Notes under the pieces: model-generated
Seen by the model: the letters and a program-made list of their open reading frames with translations, nothing else
What the model was told of the DNA's origin: nothing
The model's database searches: none
Shown: in pieces, positions 1 through 8,281 of the stretch
Numbering within the stretch: the stretch's first letter is position 1
How the letters are laid out: each line of letters starts with the position of its first letter
Assembly (NCBI RefSeq): GCF_000328685.1
Contig: NC_019974.1
Span: forward strand, 1-64,000
Origin: Natronococcus occultus SP4
Lineage (GTDB): Archaea > Halobacteriota > Halobacteria > Halobacteriales > Natrialbaceae
Length of the DNA stretch: 64,000 bases
Direction of reading: 5' to 3'
Program-made: the position numbers and the translations under genes

Positions 1-285
1 GAAAGAAAGACACGGGTGAAGATAGCGTTTACCAAACATACGTTATCGGTCATATGTGAGTTATCAGTTAACGTGCCAGTTGTGACGGGACGATTTGCCG
101 AGACGACTACCGACGTTGGAGACGACGGGACCAGTTGTGAGGACGTCGGGAACCAAGCGACGGTGGATCCGAGAGACGAACGGTACGGATCGGTCGAACG
201 GCAGACAGGACTTCCGAGTAGTACCGAGTTGGAATCGTCCGAGAAGGAACCGTTCGAGACGGGACGGAGTGTACCACTCACCCGT

Positions 286-315
286 AACCTACCAGCACCC
301 AACCTACCAGCACCC
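286..315. repeat. 15-bp tandem duplication at the edge of the first ORB
   Basis: The unit AACCTACCAGCACCC occurs twice back to back (286-300, 301-315) and runs straight into the C-tract of the first ORB-like palindrome. It may be simple slippage, or part of the origin's repeat array. Confidence 0.7.
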
Positions 316-359
316 CCCACCCCTTCGTTTCAACTGGAACTGTCGAAAGGTGGGGGGTG
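311..359. repeat. ORB-like element A, imperfect palindrome
   Basis: Outer arms CACCCCCCACC (311-321) and GGTGGGGGGTG (349-359) are exact reverse complements. They enclose a core that reads TTCCAGTTGAAACGAAGGGG on the minus strand. The T(T/C)CCAnTnGAAAC core followed by a G tract matches the general form of haloarchaeal origin recognition boxes. The minus-strand orientation points away from ORB B, with an AT-rich stretch (about 380-480) between the two. Confidence 0.75.
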
Positions 360-379
360 GGGGAGGGGGTTCTCTAGTA

Positions 380-480
380 GGAGAGGTTTTATGTAGATAG
401 GCTATAAACAGTAACCGTACTAGATCCCAAGCGTATAGTGTTGCTAGAGTTTACTAGTTTTGTTGTAACGTTCCTAGAGT
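380..480. other. AT-rich segment between ORBs A and B, candidate unwinding element
   Basis: This roughly 100-base stretch is clearly richer in A and T than the surrounding DNA and lies between two ORB-like elements pointing in opposite directions. That is the expected position for a duplex unwinding element. The AT-rich run at 711-850, which contains ATATATATTTATA-like sequence, is an alternative candidate. Confidence 0.45.
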
Positions 481-613
481 GTTCCTGACATCTCGTCGCC
501 GGTCACGGCTGTCCGAACTATCCAACCGATAACTCTCAAACCCTCGGAATCGTGTCCAAGCGGATTTCTCGCTCTGGTATTCGTCTATCGGCCGAACGCT
601 CACGCCCCCTCCT

Positions 614-667
614 CCCCCACCCACCCCTCGTCGATCTCCAGTTGAAACGAAGGGGTGGGGGAGGTGT
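614..667 (+). repeat. ORB-like element B
   Basis: The plus strand reads CTCCAGTTGAAACGAAGGGG from 637, followed by TGGGGGAGGTG. A C-rich partner arm at 614-629 (CCCCCACCCACCCCTCG) makes this a second imperfect palindrome, nearly the mirror image of element A. Confidence 0.75.
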
Positions 668-675
668 GAGCGACG

Positions 676-701
676 CCTCACCCCCGTTTCCACTCGAAAC
701 T
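676..701 (-). repeat. ORB-like element C
   Basis: The minus strand reads TTTCGAGTGGAAACGGGGGT followed by GAGG. It has the same core-plus-G-tract form as elements A and B and faces element B, so B and C converge on a short spacer. Confidence 0.7.
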
Positions 702-1336
702 GGTCCCACGATCATCAAATTACATCTCACAATTGGCAGAATATAACAAGATGCTACTTCCCATTCTTGCCATCTTGTTCACCCTTTCCGTTAAATACTG
801 TCATCCTTTCTGTCATATATATTTATACTTTCTCCAACATCCCTTCATACCGTATGGCCTCCGTCCGAGACGATTGCTTCGAACGATCGACCACGATGAC
901 TTCGAGTGATCGACCACGAGACAGGATCATGCTTGTCGAACCCCGGGCGCGTCGGTCGGTCGGTCGTCGAAAGCTGGCATCCCCAACCCAACCATTGCGG
1001 GACAGACCCGGTATCCGAGGACGCGATCGACTACGGCCCCCCAGCCCGAACGAGAACGACATCCTGAACGAGAGATCGGCTTTCGGAACGTTCGGCTCAC
1101 CGAGCGTCGATTCTCCCCACGATTCGATTCCGGTTCGGTCCACCCAAAAAGAATTCCATCCTACGTGAGTGAAAGGGAAGAATTTAATATCGCGGTCTTC
1201 CTCTATTTCGTTTGCATCAACTGGACCCGGTCCGGGTTCTCGCCGCGGTTAATCGGCCGCGCTGGCCGTTCAAACGCTGACTTCCCGATTCCGGGCTCGG
1301 GTCTCCACACGAAACCAGGGGGTATCCCAACGACGG

Positions 1337-2980
1337 ATGTCAGACGACAACTCAGAGCCGACACGAACCGAGGACGTCGAGACCGACGAGACGGACGGGT
1401 TCTCGACGAGCCTCGAGGAGACGGCGATCGGCGACGAGGAACCGAGCCAGGGACTGTTCGACGACCTCCTCAGCGGGGAACCGATCTTCGAGAACAAGGA
1501 GGTCCTGCGTCCGTCCTACACGCCCCACGAACTCCCCCATCGGACCGACCAGATCAACAAGATGGCGACGATCCTCGTCGCCGCGTTGCGCGGAGAGACG
1601 CCATCGAACATCCTGATCTACGGAAAGACGGGGACCGGGAAGACCGCGAGCGCGAAGTTCGTCAGCAAGGAACTCGAGAGCACCTCCCAGAAGTACAGCG
1701 TCCCCTGTGACGTCGAGTACATCAACTGCGAGGTAACCGACACCCAGTACCGCGTCCTCGCGCAGCTCGCGAACAAGTTCATCGAGAAAAACGAGGCCCG
1801 GATCGATCGGAAGGTCGACGCGCTCGAGGACCGGCTCGAGGCCCTCGAGGAGTACCACGAGGACGGTCGTTCCGAGACGACCGACGGCTCTCCGGACGAC
1901 GCCGATCCGACGGACGACGTTTCGTTTGCGACCGATACCGAGCCGCAGTCTACGGGTTCTCCAGTCGAAACAGAGGGGTCAACCCCCTCTGACGACGACA
2001 CCGGATCGACACACCCGCTCGCGTCCACGCCGTTTTCCGACCGCGAGGCAGTCGAAGACCGGATCGACGCCCTCGAGGAGGACAAGGAGTCGTTCCAGGA
2101 GGTACCGATGACCGGCTGGCCGACCGATCGGGTCTACAGCGTCTTCTTCGACGCCGTCGACTACGACGAGCGGGTCGTCGTCATCATGCTAGACGAGATC
2201 GACAAGCTCGTCGAAAAGAGCGGCGACGACACGCTCTATAACCTCTCGCGGATGAACTCCGAGCTCGAGAACTCCCGGGTGTCGATCATCGGCATCTCGA
2301 ACGATCTCAAGTTCACCGACTTCCTCGATCCCCGCGTCAAATCCAGCCTCGGCGAGGAGGAGATCGTCTTCCCGCCGTACGACGCCAACCAGCTGCGGGA
2401 TATCCTCCAGCACCGGTCTGACGTCGCGTTCAAGGGTGACGCGCTGTCCGAGGACGTGATCCCGCTGTGTGCGGCCTTCGCGGCCCAGGAACACGGTGAC
2501 GCGCGCCGGGCGCTGGATCTGCTGCGGACCGCAGGCGAACTCGCCGAGCGATCTCAGGCCGAGACGATCGTTGAGAAACACGTCCGCCAGGCCCAGGACA
2601 AGATCGAGCTCGACCGGGTCGTCGAAGTCGTTCGGACGCTGCCCACCCAGTCGAAGCTCGTCCTCTTCGCGATCATCTTGCTCGAGAAAAACGGCGTCCA
2701 CAGCATCAACACCGGCGAAGTCTTCAACATCTACAAGCGGCTCTGTGAGGAGATCGACGCCGACGTCCTGACCCAGCGTCGCGTGACCGATCTCATCAGC
2801 GAACTCGACATGCTCGGGATCGTCAACGCGGTCGTCGTCTCGAAGGGACGCTACGGCCGCACCAAGGAGATCAGCCTCTCGGTGCCGATCGACGAGACCG
2901 AGGCAGTCTTGCTGTCTGACTCCCGGCTGAGCAACATCGACGACGTCCAGCCGTTCGTTCAGGCGCGGTTCGAGAACTGA
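1337..2980 (+). CDS. orc1: Orc1/Cdc6 replication initiator
   Basis: AAA+ initiator of 547 residues that binds origin DNA and recruits the MCM helicase. Walker A GKTGTGKT is at residues 96-103 and Walker B VVIMLDEID at 281-289; a winged-helix region follows near the C terminus (around 440-547). The family is usually near 400-500 residues. The extra length is an acidic N-terminal tail and a Ser/Thr/Asp-rich linker at about 173-236, inserted in the AAA+ domain between two charged helical stretches that both contain a D-R-(L/I)-x-A-L-E-E pattern. The ATG at 1337 precedes the acidic tail; a TATA-like AATTTAATAT near 1180 would give a leader of about 130 bases. The origin repeats lie immediately upstream and another ORB lies just after the stop. 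An ORB-like motif is encoded within the linker itself. Confidence 0.96.
   Translation: MSDDNSEPTRTEDVETDETDGFSTSLEETAIGDEEPSQGLFDDLLSGEPIFENKEVLRPSYTPHELPHRTDQINKMATILVAALRGETPSNILIYGKTGTGKTASAKFVSKELESTSQKYSVPCDVEYINCEVTDTQYRVLAQLANKFIEKNEARIDRKVDALEDRLEALEEYHEDGRSETTDGSPDDADPTDDVSFATDTEPQSTGSPVETEGSTPSDDDTGSTHPLASTPFSDREAVEDRIDALEEDKESFQEVPMTGWPTDRVYSVFFDAVDYDERVVVIMLDEIDKLVEKSGDDTLYNLSRMNSELENSRVSIIGISNDLKFTDFLDPRVKSSLGEEEIVFPPYDANQLRDILQHRSDVAFKGDALSEDVIPLCAAFAAQEHGDARRALDLLRTAGELAERSQAETIVEKHVRQAQDKIELDRVVEVVRTLPTQSKLVLFAIILLEKNGVHSINTGEVFNIYKRLCEEIDADVLTQRRVTDLISELDMLGIVNAVVVSKGRYGRTKEISLSVPIDETEAVLLSDSRLSNIDDVQPFVQARFEN
1958..1985 (+). repeat. ORB-like motif inside the orc1 coding sequence
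   Basis: CTCCAGTCGAAACAGAGGGG starts at 1959 and encodes Ser-Pro-Val-Glu-Thr-Glu-Gly (residues 208-214) in the disordered Orc1 linker. It is followed by TCAACCCCCTCT, which pairs with the preceding AGAGGGG to form a small palindrome. The core matches the origin elements at 637 and 2998; binding by Orc1 is inference. Confidence 0.6.
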
Positions 2981-2997
2981 GAGATCGAATTTCTCCT

Positions 2998-3030
2998 CCA
3001 CACCCCAACCCCTCCGTTTCCACTCGAGCG
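2998..3030 (-). repeat. ORB-like element D downstream of orc1
   Basis: The minus strand reads CTCGAGTGGAAACGGAGGGG followed by TTGGGGTG. It lies in the 60-base gap between the orc1 stop and the end of the convergent signal peptidase gene. It is one of the cleanest copies of the motif in the window and suggests that the origin's binding sites flank orc1 on both sides. Confidence 0.7.
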
Positions 3031-3040
3031 ACGCGACCGA

Positions 3041-4027
3041 CTACTGCCGACGCCGTCCCGCGGCCATCGCGGCTCCCGCTCCGGTCGCGGCCAGTCCCGC
3101 CGCGCCCGTGCCGACCGCGCCGACGTTCGACAGCGGTGTCTCGGTTCCGGTCGCGCCCGCGACGGTTTCGAGCCCGGGCTGGGGCGCGAGGACGCCGCCG
3201 AGGATCGAGTCGAACGTGAGCCGGACGTAGCCGAGCCACGGGATTCGGAACGACGCCTTTCCGGTGATCCAGTCGGGCTGGACGACGTCGGTGTTCGCTC
3301 CGCCGCGCTGGTACTGGTCGTAGTAGGGGTTCGCGTCGCCTTTCGTGACGAAGCCGTCGTGGGCGGCCGGGCAGGTCTGGAGCTGATCACAGCTCGCTCC
3401 GTCGACGTACTCCGGTTCGGCCTTGGTGTCGACCCAGTTCTCCCCCTCCTCGACCCAGAAGTGTGCGCGGTGTATCACGGGTGTTTGATGGGCCTGTCCG
3501 TTGGGTTCGAAGACGACGACGTCGCCGGCCATGCCGAACTTCTCGTGGTCCTCGCCGTCCTCGTGAGTGACGACGCCGGTGTCGCCGGTGGCGCCGTCAC
3601 CGACGAACCGGTCGTCGGCGACGACGAAGATGAGGTCGCCGACCTCCATGTTCGGCTCCATGCTCCCGCTCTCGACGGCGACCAGCGGGGGCCAGACGCC
3701 GCTGATTCCGAACAGCAAGAGCCCGATCACCGCGACGATGGCGACGCTGCTCAGGACGTCACGTACCAGCACGACCGAGTCGTCGTCCGTTTTGAAAAAC
3801 CAGCGCACCACGCCGTCGTCCTCGATCGAGACGTCGTCGCTCTCGGAGCCCGATCCGCCGTGTTGAACGACCGATCGGTCGGCTCGGGAGTCGCGGTCGA
3901 CTCCGGGCTGGTCGCTCGCTCCCGACCCCGGTTCGTCGGGTCCGTCCGACCGGGTCTCGCTCGGGTCGTGGCGGTGTGGCTCGCCGGTGTCGTCGGTTCT
4001 CTCGTCGCCGGAATCGGGGCCGCTCAT
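3041..4027 (-). CDS. signal peptidase I (archaeal Sec11-like, S26)
   Basis: Membrane protease of 328 residues that removes Sec signal peptides outside the cytoplasmic membrane. After a hydrophilic acidic N-terminal extension (1-80) comes a membrane segment at about 88-109, then the nucleophile motif ESGSMEPN with Ser122, the VIHR box with His186 (the Ser-His pair of archaeal and ER-type enzymes), and a GDAN box about 50 residues later. A Gly/Ala-rich hydrophobic stretch near the C terminus (about 300-322) with an Arg-rich end suggests a second membrane anchor. The long N-terminal tail is common in haloarchaeal versions. It lies convergent to orc1 and divergent from the DP1 gene, with about 105 bases to the latter. 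Confidence 0.93.
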   Translation of the reverse strand: MSGPDSGDERTDDTGEPHRHDPSETRSDGPDEPGSGASDQPGVDRDSRADRSVVQHGGSGSESDDVSIEDDGVVRWFFKTDDDSVVLVRDVLSSVAIVAVIGLLLFGISGVWPPLVAVESGSMEPNMEVGDLIFVVADDRFVGDGATGDTGVVTHEDGEDHEKFGMAGDVVVFEPNGQAHQTPVIHRAHFWVEEGENWVDTKAEPEYVDGASCDQLQTCPAAHDGFVTKGDANPYYDQYQRGGANTDVVQPDWITGKASFRIPWLGYVRLTFDSILGGVLAPQPGLETVAGATGTETPLSNVGAVGTGAAGLAATGAGAAMAAGRRRQ

Positions 4028-4132
4028 CGTCCCGTGGTATTCCGGGCCCGGCCATCAAGTTTCTGTTCATCGGACCGACGCGAACGCCGACCATCCGCTA
4101 CCCTTTTGACGCCGCTCACGAATGCGAGGCGT

Positions 4133-5716
4133 GTGCCACTCGAGGGGCCCGCCCGGATCGTCAGCGAACTCACGAGTCGCGGCTACAACGCCGAACGCGA
4201 GGCCGTAACCCGGATCGCGTCGACCGAGGACCCGGCGGCGACCCTCGAACGCGTCCTCGAGGGACTGCCCGACGACGCGCTGGTCGTCCGTGCCGACCAC
4301 GTCGAGTCCGTCCTCGGGACCGAACCGGCCTCCGACGGCGGGCAAACCGCCGAACGGACGAGCGCTCCGACCGACGACACCCCCATTTCAACTGGACCTG
4401 AAAACGCGCTATCGTCTCCGGTGGATGGCGGTACTCCAGTCGAAACGAAGGGGGTTGAGGCGGGGCGTGAAAGTACTGACGACGGAAGCGGTCGGTCCGC
4501 GGATCCGCTCGAGCGCTCGCTCGAGATCGTCGGCGATATGACCGGCGAGAGCACGGGGACCGGCGAGTACGGCGACTTCGTCTCGGTGTTCCGGGATCGG
4601 CTCGAGCGACTCGGCTCGAAGCTCCGCGGGCGAGTCAACCACCGACCCGCGACGGCGATCCAGTCGATGCCCGGAGGCAGCGAAGCCGCGATGGTCGGGC
4701 TGGTCAACGACGTCCGATCGACCGCCAGCGGCCACTGGCTGATCGAGCTCGAGGACGCCACCGGAACCTTTCCGTGGCTCGTAATGAAGGACCGCGAGTA
4801 CGCCGATCTGGTCGACGAGCTCCTCTACGACGAGGTGCTGGCGATGGAGGGAACCCTCGCGGACGACTCGGGGATCGCGTTCGTCGACGCGATGTACTTC
4901 CCCGACGTCCCCCGGACTCACGAGCCCTCGACGGCCGACCGCCACGTGCAGGCGGCGCTGATTAGCGACGTCCACGTCGGTAGCCAGGAGTTCATGAGCG
5001 CGGCCTGGAACCGCTTTGCGGACTGGCTCCACACGCCCCATGCCCAACACGTCGAGTACCTGCTGATCGCGGGCGACATGGTCGAGGGCGTCGGCGTCTA
5101 TCCGAATCAGGACGAGGAGCTCGATATTATCGACATCTACGAGCAGTACGAAGTGTTCAACGAACGCCTGAAGCAGGTTCCCGGCGACATCGAGATCGTC
5201 ATGATTCCTGGCAACCACGACGCGGTGCGGCTCGCTGAGCCCCAGCCCGGCTTCGACGACGAGCTCCGGGAGATCATGTCAGCCCACGACGCTCGGATCG
5301 TCAGCAACCCCTCGACCGTCACGATCGAGGGCGTCTCGGTGCTGATGTACCACGGGGTCAGCCTCGACGAGGTGATCGCCGAACTCCCCGAGAAGAAAGC
5401 GAGCTACGACGATCCCCACCGGGCGATGTACCAGCTGCTGAAAAAGCGCCACGTCGCCCCGCAGTTTGGGGGTCACACCCGGCTCGCGCCCGAGGAAAAA
5501 GATTACCTCATCATGGAGGAGGTGCCAGACATCTTCCACACCGGCCACGTCCACAAGCTCGGCTTCGGGAAGTACCACGACGTCCTCGCGATCAACTCCG
5601 GCTGCTGGCAGGCCCAGACCGACTTCCAGAAGAGCGTCAATATCCAACCTGACGCCGGCTACGCCCCGATCGTCGATCTGGACTCCCTCGACGTAACCGT
5701 CCAGAAGTTCAGCTGA
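4133..5716 (+). CDS. polD1: DNA polymerase D small subunit DP1
   Basis: Small, exonuclease subunit of the archaeal replicative polymerase PolD, 527 residues from the GTG at 4133. The open frame continues upstream, but that part is antisense to the signal peptidase gene and has no family similarity I recognise. An N-terminal helical domain (1-65) is followed by an acidic Ser/Thr linker (66-135), an OB-fold region (about 165-265) and a calcineurin-like phosphoesterase domain. Metal-ligand motifs are DVH at 279-281, GDM at 314-316, GNHD at 360-363, His407 and GHVH at 471-474, so proofreading nuclease activity should be retained. Closeness to the origin and orc1 is common in haloarchaea. The linker DNA contains two ORB-like motifs. 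Its partner DP2 is not in this window. Confidence 0.94.
   Translation: MPLEGPARIVSELTSRGYNAEREAVTRIASTEDPAATLERVLEGLPDDALVVRADHVESVLGTEPASDGGQTAERTSAPTDDTPISTGPENALSSPVDGGTPVETKGVEAGRESTDDGSGRSADPLERSLEIVGDMTGESTGTGEYGDFVSVFRDRLERLGSKLRGRVNHRPATAIQSMPGGSEAAMVGLVNDVRSTASGHWLIELEDATGTFPWLVMKDREYADLVDELLYDEVLAMEGTLADDSGIAFVDAMYFPDVPRTHEPSTADRHVQAALISDVHVGSQEFMSAAWNRFADWLHTPHAQHVEYLLIAGDMVEGVGVYPNQDEELDIIDIYEQYEVFNERLKQVPGDIEIVMIPGNHDAVRLAEPQPGFDDELREIMSAHDARIVSNPSTVTIEGVSVLMYHGVSLDEVIAELPEKKASYDDPHRAMYQLLKKRHVAPQFGGHTRLAPEEKDYLIMEEVPDIFHTGHVHKLGFGKYHDVLAINSGCWQAQTDFQKSVNIQPDAGYAPIVDLDSLDVTVQKFS
4377..4466. repeat. pair of ORB-like motifs inside the DP1 coding sequence
   Basis: At 4377-4399 the minus strand reads CAGGTCCAGTTGAAATGGGG; at 4433 the plus strand reads ACTCCAGTCGAAACGAAGGG with further G tracts to 4466. 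The two point away from each other across about 35 bases. They encode PISTGP (84-89) and TPVETKG (101-107) in the disordered DP1 linker. Sequence match is direct; binding function is inferred. Confidence 0.55.
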
Positions 5717-5794
5717 CGCCGAGCCCCTGGCCGTACTCTGTCTCCCGGAGACGCCGATCCGCCGCTCGACGATCGATCCGCCCTATTTCGTCCC

Positions 5795-6380
5795 GCTATC
5801 GACGCCCACACCCACGTCCTCCCCGAGCGGCTGCTGGTGGCTGTCCGACGGTCGCTGCGCCAGCAAGCCGGCTGGGAGTTCTCGTTGCCTACCACACCGG
5901 CAGCGATCGAGGACGTCCTCCGCTCGGCCGGTTCGACGCCGGCGCGCGCGGGCTGAAGAGCCACTGTCCGGTCCAGGAGTGTCGCCCCGCGGAGCCGCGC
6001 CTCGAGCCCACCGCCGAGTACGATCGGCCGATCACCTACTACGGCGGGACGGCGCCGATGTTCGAGGACAGCCCCTACGTGGGCGCGGACGTGTTCGCCG
6101 AACTGCTCGATTCGCACCCCGAACTCCGGCTCTGCTGTGCCCACACGGGGACGTGCGAGGTCGATCGGTTCCTCGCGTTCGCGCGGGAGTACGATGGCGT
6201 TTCCCTGGATACGACGGTTGCGATGGCGAGGACGGCCCGAACGTTCCCTCTCCCTACCGCGAGGAACGAGCTGGCTTACTCGAACGGGACTTCTCGGACG
6301 AGACGATTCGCGAGATGTTCTTCGAGACGGCTCTCGAGTACCTGGACCTCGAGGCCGACGCGGTCGTCGCTCGAGACTGA
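5795..6380 (+). pseudogene. decayed amidohydrolase-family metal hydrolase
   Basis: Three reading frames in a row give pieces of one TIM-barrel amidohydrolase. The first (5795 to about 5940) starts AIDAHTHVLPERLL, with the metal-binding H-x-H. The second (about 5935-6230) contains GLKSHCPVQ, YYGGTAPMFEDSPYVG and the CCAHTGTCEVDRFLAFAREYD stretch. The third (about 6225-6380) contains PNVPSPYREERAGLL and ends ETALEYLDLEADAVVARD. About 60 residues expected between the first two pieces are missing, and a second deletion with frameshift lies near 6230. No single open frame could make an active enzyme. It lies 78 bases after the DP1 stop with no start codon I can defend. Confidence 0.8.
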
Positions 6381-6395
6381 ACGGCGGGCTGTGGA

Positions 6396-6833
6396 TCAGG
6401 ACTCGAGGCGAAACCGGACCGTCGAGGCGCCGTCGAACCGCGGCCCCGAACCGCGGCGATCGAACCCGAGCTCCCGGGCCGCGTCCTCGATCAGCTCGGC
6501 GTCGGTCCCGATCAGCACCTCGACGGCCATCCCCTCGCGCTCGGCGAACCGGACCGGTTCGGCGAGCAGCCGCTTGCAGGCTTCGGGGGTCCCGTCGAGC
6601 TGGGTGACGTGGACCGTGTCTTCGCGGGCGTCGAAGCTGATAAAGCCCAGTAGATCCTCCGGATCCGAGCCGGCGTACTGGGACTCCGAGACGTCGGCGT
6701 TCGGATCGTGGGTGCCGTCCTCGGCGACCCGGACCGTCCGGTCGTGGACCAGGTTTCGCATCACGTCAGTCGGGGAGTCGGCGATCGCCGCAAGCGCGTC
6801 AGCATCGGCCTCGAGTGCGTCCCGTACGTTCAT
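6396..6833 (-). CDS. GNAT-like acetyltransferase domain protein (haloarchaeal)
   Basis: Protein of 145 residues from ATG at 6833, which begins MNVRDALEADADALAAIAD, a typical GNAT opening. The middle holds strand-like segments (DLLGFISFDA, TVHVTQLDG) and a helix with RLLAEPVRFAEREGM, then VEVLIG and a C-terminal AARELGFDRRG segment like the GNAT fold's end. The usual acetyl-CoA loop (Q/R-x-x-G-x-G/A) is not obvious, so cofactor binding may be altered. The frame extends 18 codons further upstream, but those codons read into the AT-rich promoter. The substrate is unknown. Confidence 0.7.
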   Translation of the reverse strand: MNVRDALEADADALAAIADSPTDVMRNLVHDRTVRVAEDGTHDPNADVSESQYAGSDPEDLLGFISFDAREDTVHVTQLDGTPEACKRLLAEPVRFAEREGMAVEVLIGTDAELIEDAARELGFDRRGSGPRFDGASTVRFRLES

Positions 6834-7032
6834 TGGCGTGTGGTAATGATACCCACAAACATAAATCCAGTTGGAAGCCGCGCACACTCGAACGGCTCCA
6901 TTTCGCGTCGAGGCGGGGGAGAGATCAGTGGGGGTAAAAATGCGGACGATGAGACACAGTTATCTGCCCGCCCTTGCAACGACCTCGCATGAGTCGATCC
7001 ACCAGGTTACTATCGGACCGTGAGGTGTCAGT

Positions 7033-8211
7033 ATGCGCGTCGTAGCGAAGTTCGGAGGGACGAGTCTGGGCAGCGGCGATCGGATCAACCGTGCCGCGGA
7101 CTCGATCGCCGCGGCCGTCGAGGACGGCCACGAGATCGCCGTCGTCGCCAGCGCGATGGGGTCGACGACCGACGAACTGCTCGACGAGATCACCTTCGAG
7201 ACCGACGAGGCCGACCGCGCCCAGATCGTCAGTATGGGCGAGCGGACCTCGGTCCGGATGCTCAAGGCCGCGTTGACGGCTCGGGGCGTCGACGCCGTGT
7301 TCCTCGAACCCGGCAGTGACAACTGGCCCGTCGTCACCGACGAGCACGGCGAGGTCGACGTCGCGGAGACCCAGCGGCGCGCCCGCGAGGTCGCCGCCGA
7401 GCTCGACGAAACGGTGCCGGTGCTCACCGGCTTCCTCGCGGAGGGGCCCGACGGCTCGGTGACGACGCTCGGCCGCGGCGGCAGCGACACGACCGCCGTG
7501 ATGATGGGCAAGTACATGGACGCCGACGAGGTCGTCATCGTCACCGACGTCGAGGGCGTTATGACCGGCGACCCGAACGTCGTCGAGGGCGCCCGCAACG
7601 TCGGCGAGATCTCCGTCGACGAGCTCCGTAATCTCTCCTTCCGGGGTGCGGAGGTCGTCGCGCCGTCGGCACTTTCCTACAAGGACGGCACGCTGTCGGT
7701 TCGGGTCGTCCACTACCAGCACGGCGACCTGCTGTCTGGCGGCACCAGCATCGAGGGCGAGTTCGAGAACCTCGTCGATCTCCGGGAGCGGCCGCTGGCC
7801 TGCCTGACCGTCGCGGGTCGTGCGATCCGCAACCAGCCGGGCGTGTTCAACCACCTCTCGGAACCCCTTAGCGAGGCCGATATCAACGTCGACGCCGTCG
7901 CCAGCGGACTCGACAGCGTCACCTTCTACGTCGACGAGGACGACGCCGAACGGGCCGAGAACATCCTCCACCGTGAGGTGATCGCCCGCGACGAACTCTC
8001 GAGTGTCACCGTCGACGAGTCGCTGGCGGTCGTTCGGGTCACCGGCGGCGAACTCCCCAACCAGCCGGGGATCGTCGGCGAAATCGTCAACCCGCTTGCT
8101 GAAGCCCGCATCAACGTCCACGACATCATCACGAGCGCGACCAGCGTCGCGCTGTTCGTCGACTGGGACGACCGCGAGGAAACCCTCGAGCTGACTCAGG
8201 GGCTCTTCTAG
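7033..8211 (+). CDS. lysC: aspartate kinase
   Basis: Catalyses the first step of the aspartate pathway (lysine, threonine, methionine), phosphorylating L-aspartate with ATP. The protein has 392 residues and starts MRVVAKFGGTSLG, with the KFGGTS signature at 6-11. The amino acid kinase domain runs to about 245, including GRGGSDTTAV, a nucleotide and substrate loop, near 151-160. Two ACT domains follow (about 255-392), with an N-Q-P-G-V/I motif in each, as expected for feedback control by an amino acid end product. The length is slightly short of typical monofunctional enzymes (about 400-450). No other pathway gene is adjacent. Confidence 0.95.
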   Translation: MRVVAKFGGTSLGSGDRINRAADSIAAAVEDGHEIAVVASAMGSTTDELLDEITFETDEADRAQIVSMGERTSVRMLKAALTARGVDAVFLEPGSDNWPVVTDEHGEVDVAETQRRAREVAAELDETVPVLTGFLAEGPDGSVTTLGRGGSDTTAVMMGKYMDADEVVIVTDVEGVMTGDPNVVEGARNVGEISVDELRNLSFRGAEVVAPSALSYKDGTLSVRVVHYQHGDLLSGGTSIEGEFENLVDLRERPLACLTVAGRAIRNQPGVFNHLSEPLSEADINVDAVASGLDSVTFYVDEDDAERAENILHREVIARDELSSVTVDESLAVVRVTGGELPNQPGIVGEIVNPLAEARINVHDIITSATSVALFVDWDDREETLELTQGLF

Positions 8212-8281
8212 GCGCTCGAACCATCACCGTTTGGCAGGATCATGCTCAATGCACTTCTAGTATCCTCTCGAAGAACGAGGT

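Larger units (their letters stand above)
1..1336. other. putative chromosomal replication origin (oriC) region upstream of orc1/cdc6
   Basis: This stretch has no convincing gene. It holds three ORB-like elements with long G/C tracts (near 311-360, 614-667 and 676-701), a 15-base tandem duplication (286-300 and 301-315), and two AT-rich segments (about 380-480 and 711-850) that could be the duplex unwinding element. It ends directly before an Orc1/Cdc6 gene, the usual arrangement of haloarchaeal origins, where Orc1 binds inverted ORBs next to an AT-rich unwinding site. Short open frames here have low-complexity Arg/Gly-rich translations and look like shadows. The repeats, AT content and neighbouring gene are seen directly; origin activity is inferred. 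The motif family could also be dispersed in this genome, which would weaken the claim. Confidence 0.8.

Noticed and set aside
1-1336. Several small Arg/Gly-rich frames in the origin region
   Set aside because: They follow the G/C-tract repeats, occur on both strands at once, and have no family features.
3359-4132. N-terminal extension of the DP1 reading frame by 258 codons
   Set aside because: The extension overlaps the signal peptidase gene in antisense and does not resemble DP1; the GTG at 4133 gives the normal family length.
6925-8121. Minus-strand frame of 398 codons opposite aspartate kinase
   Set aside because: It lies antisense to a gene with full family motifs and has no recognisable domain.
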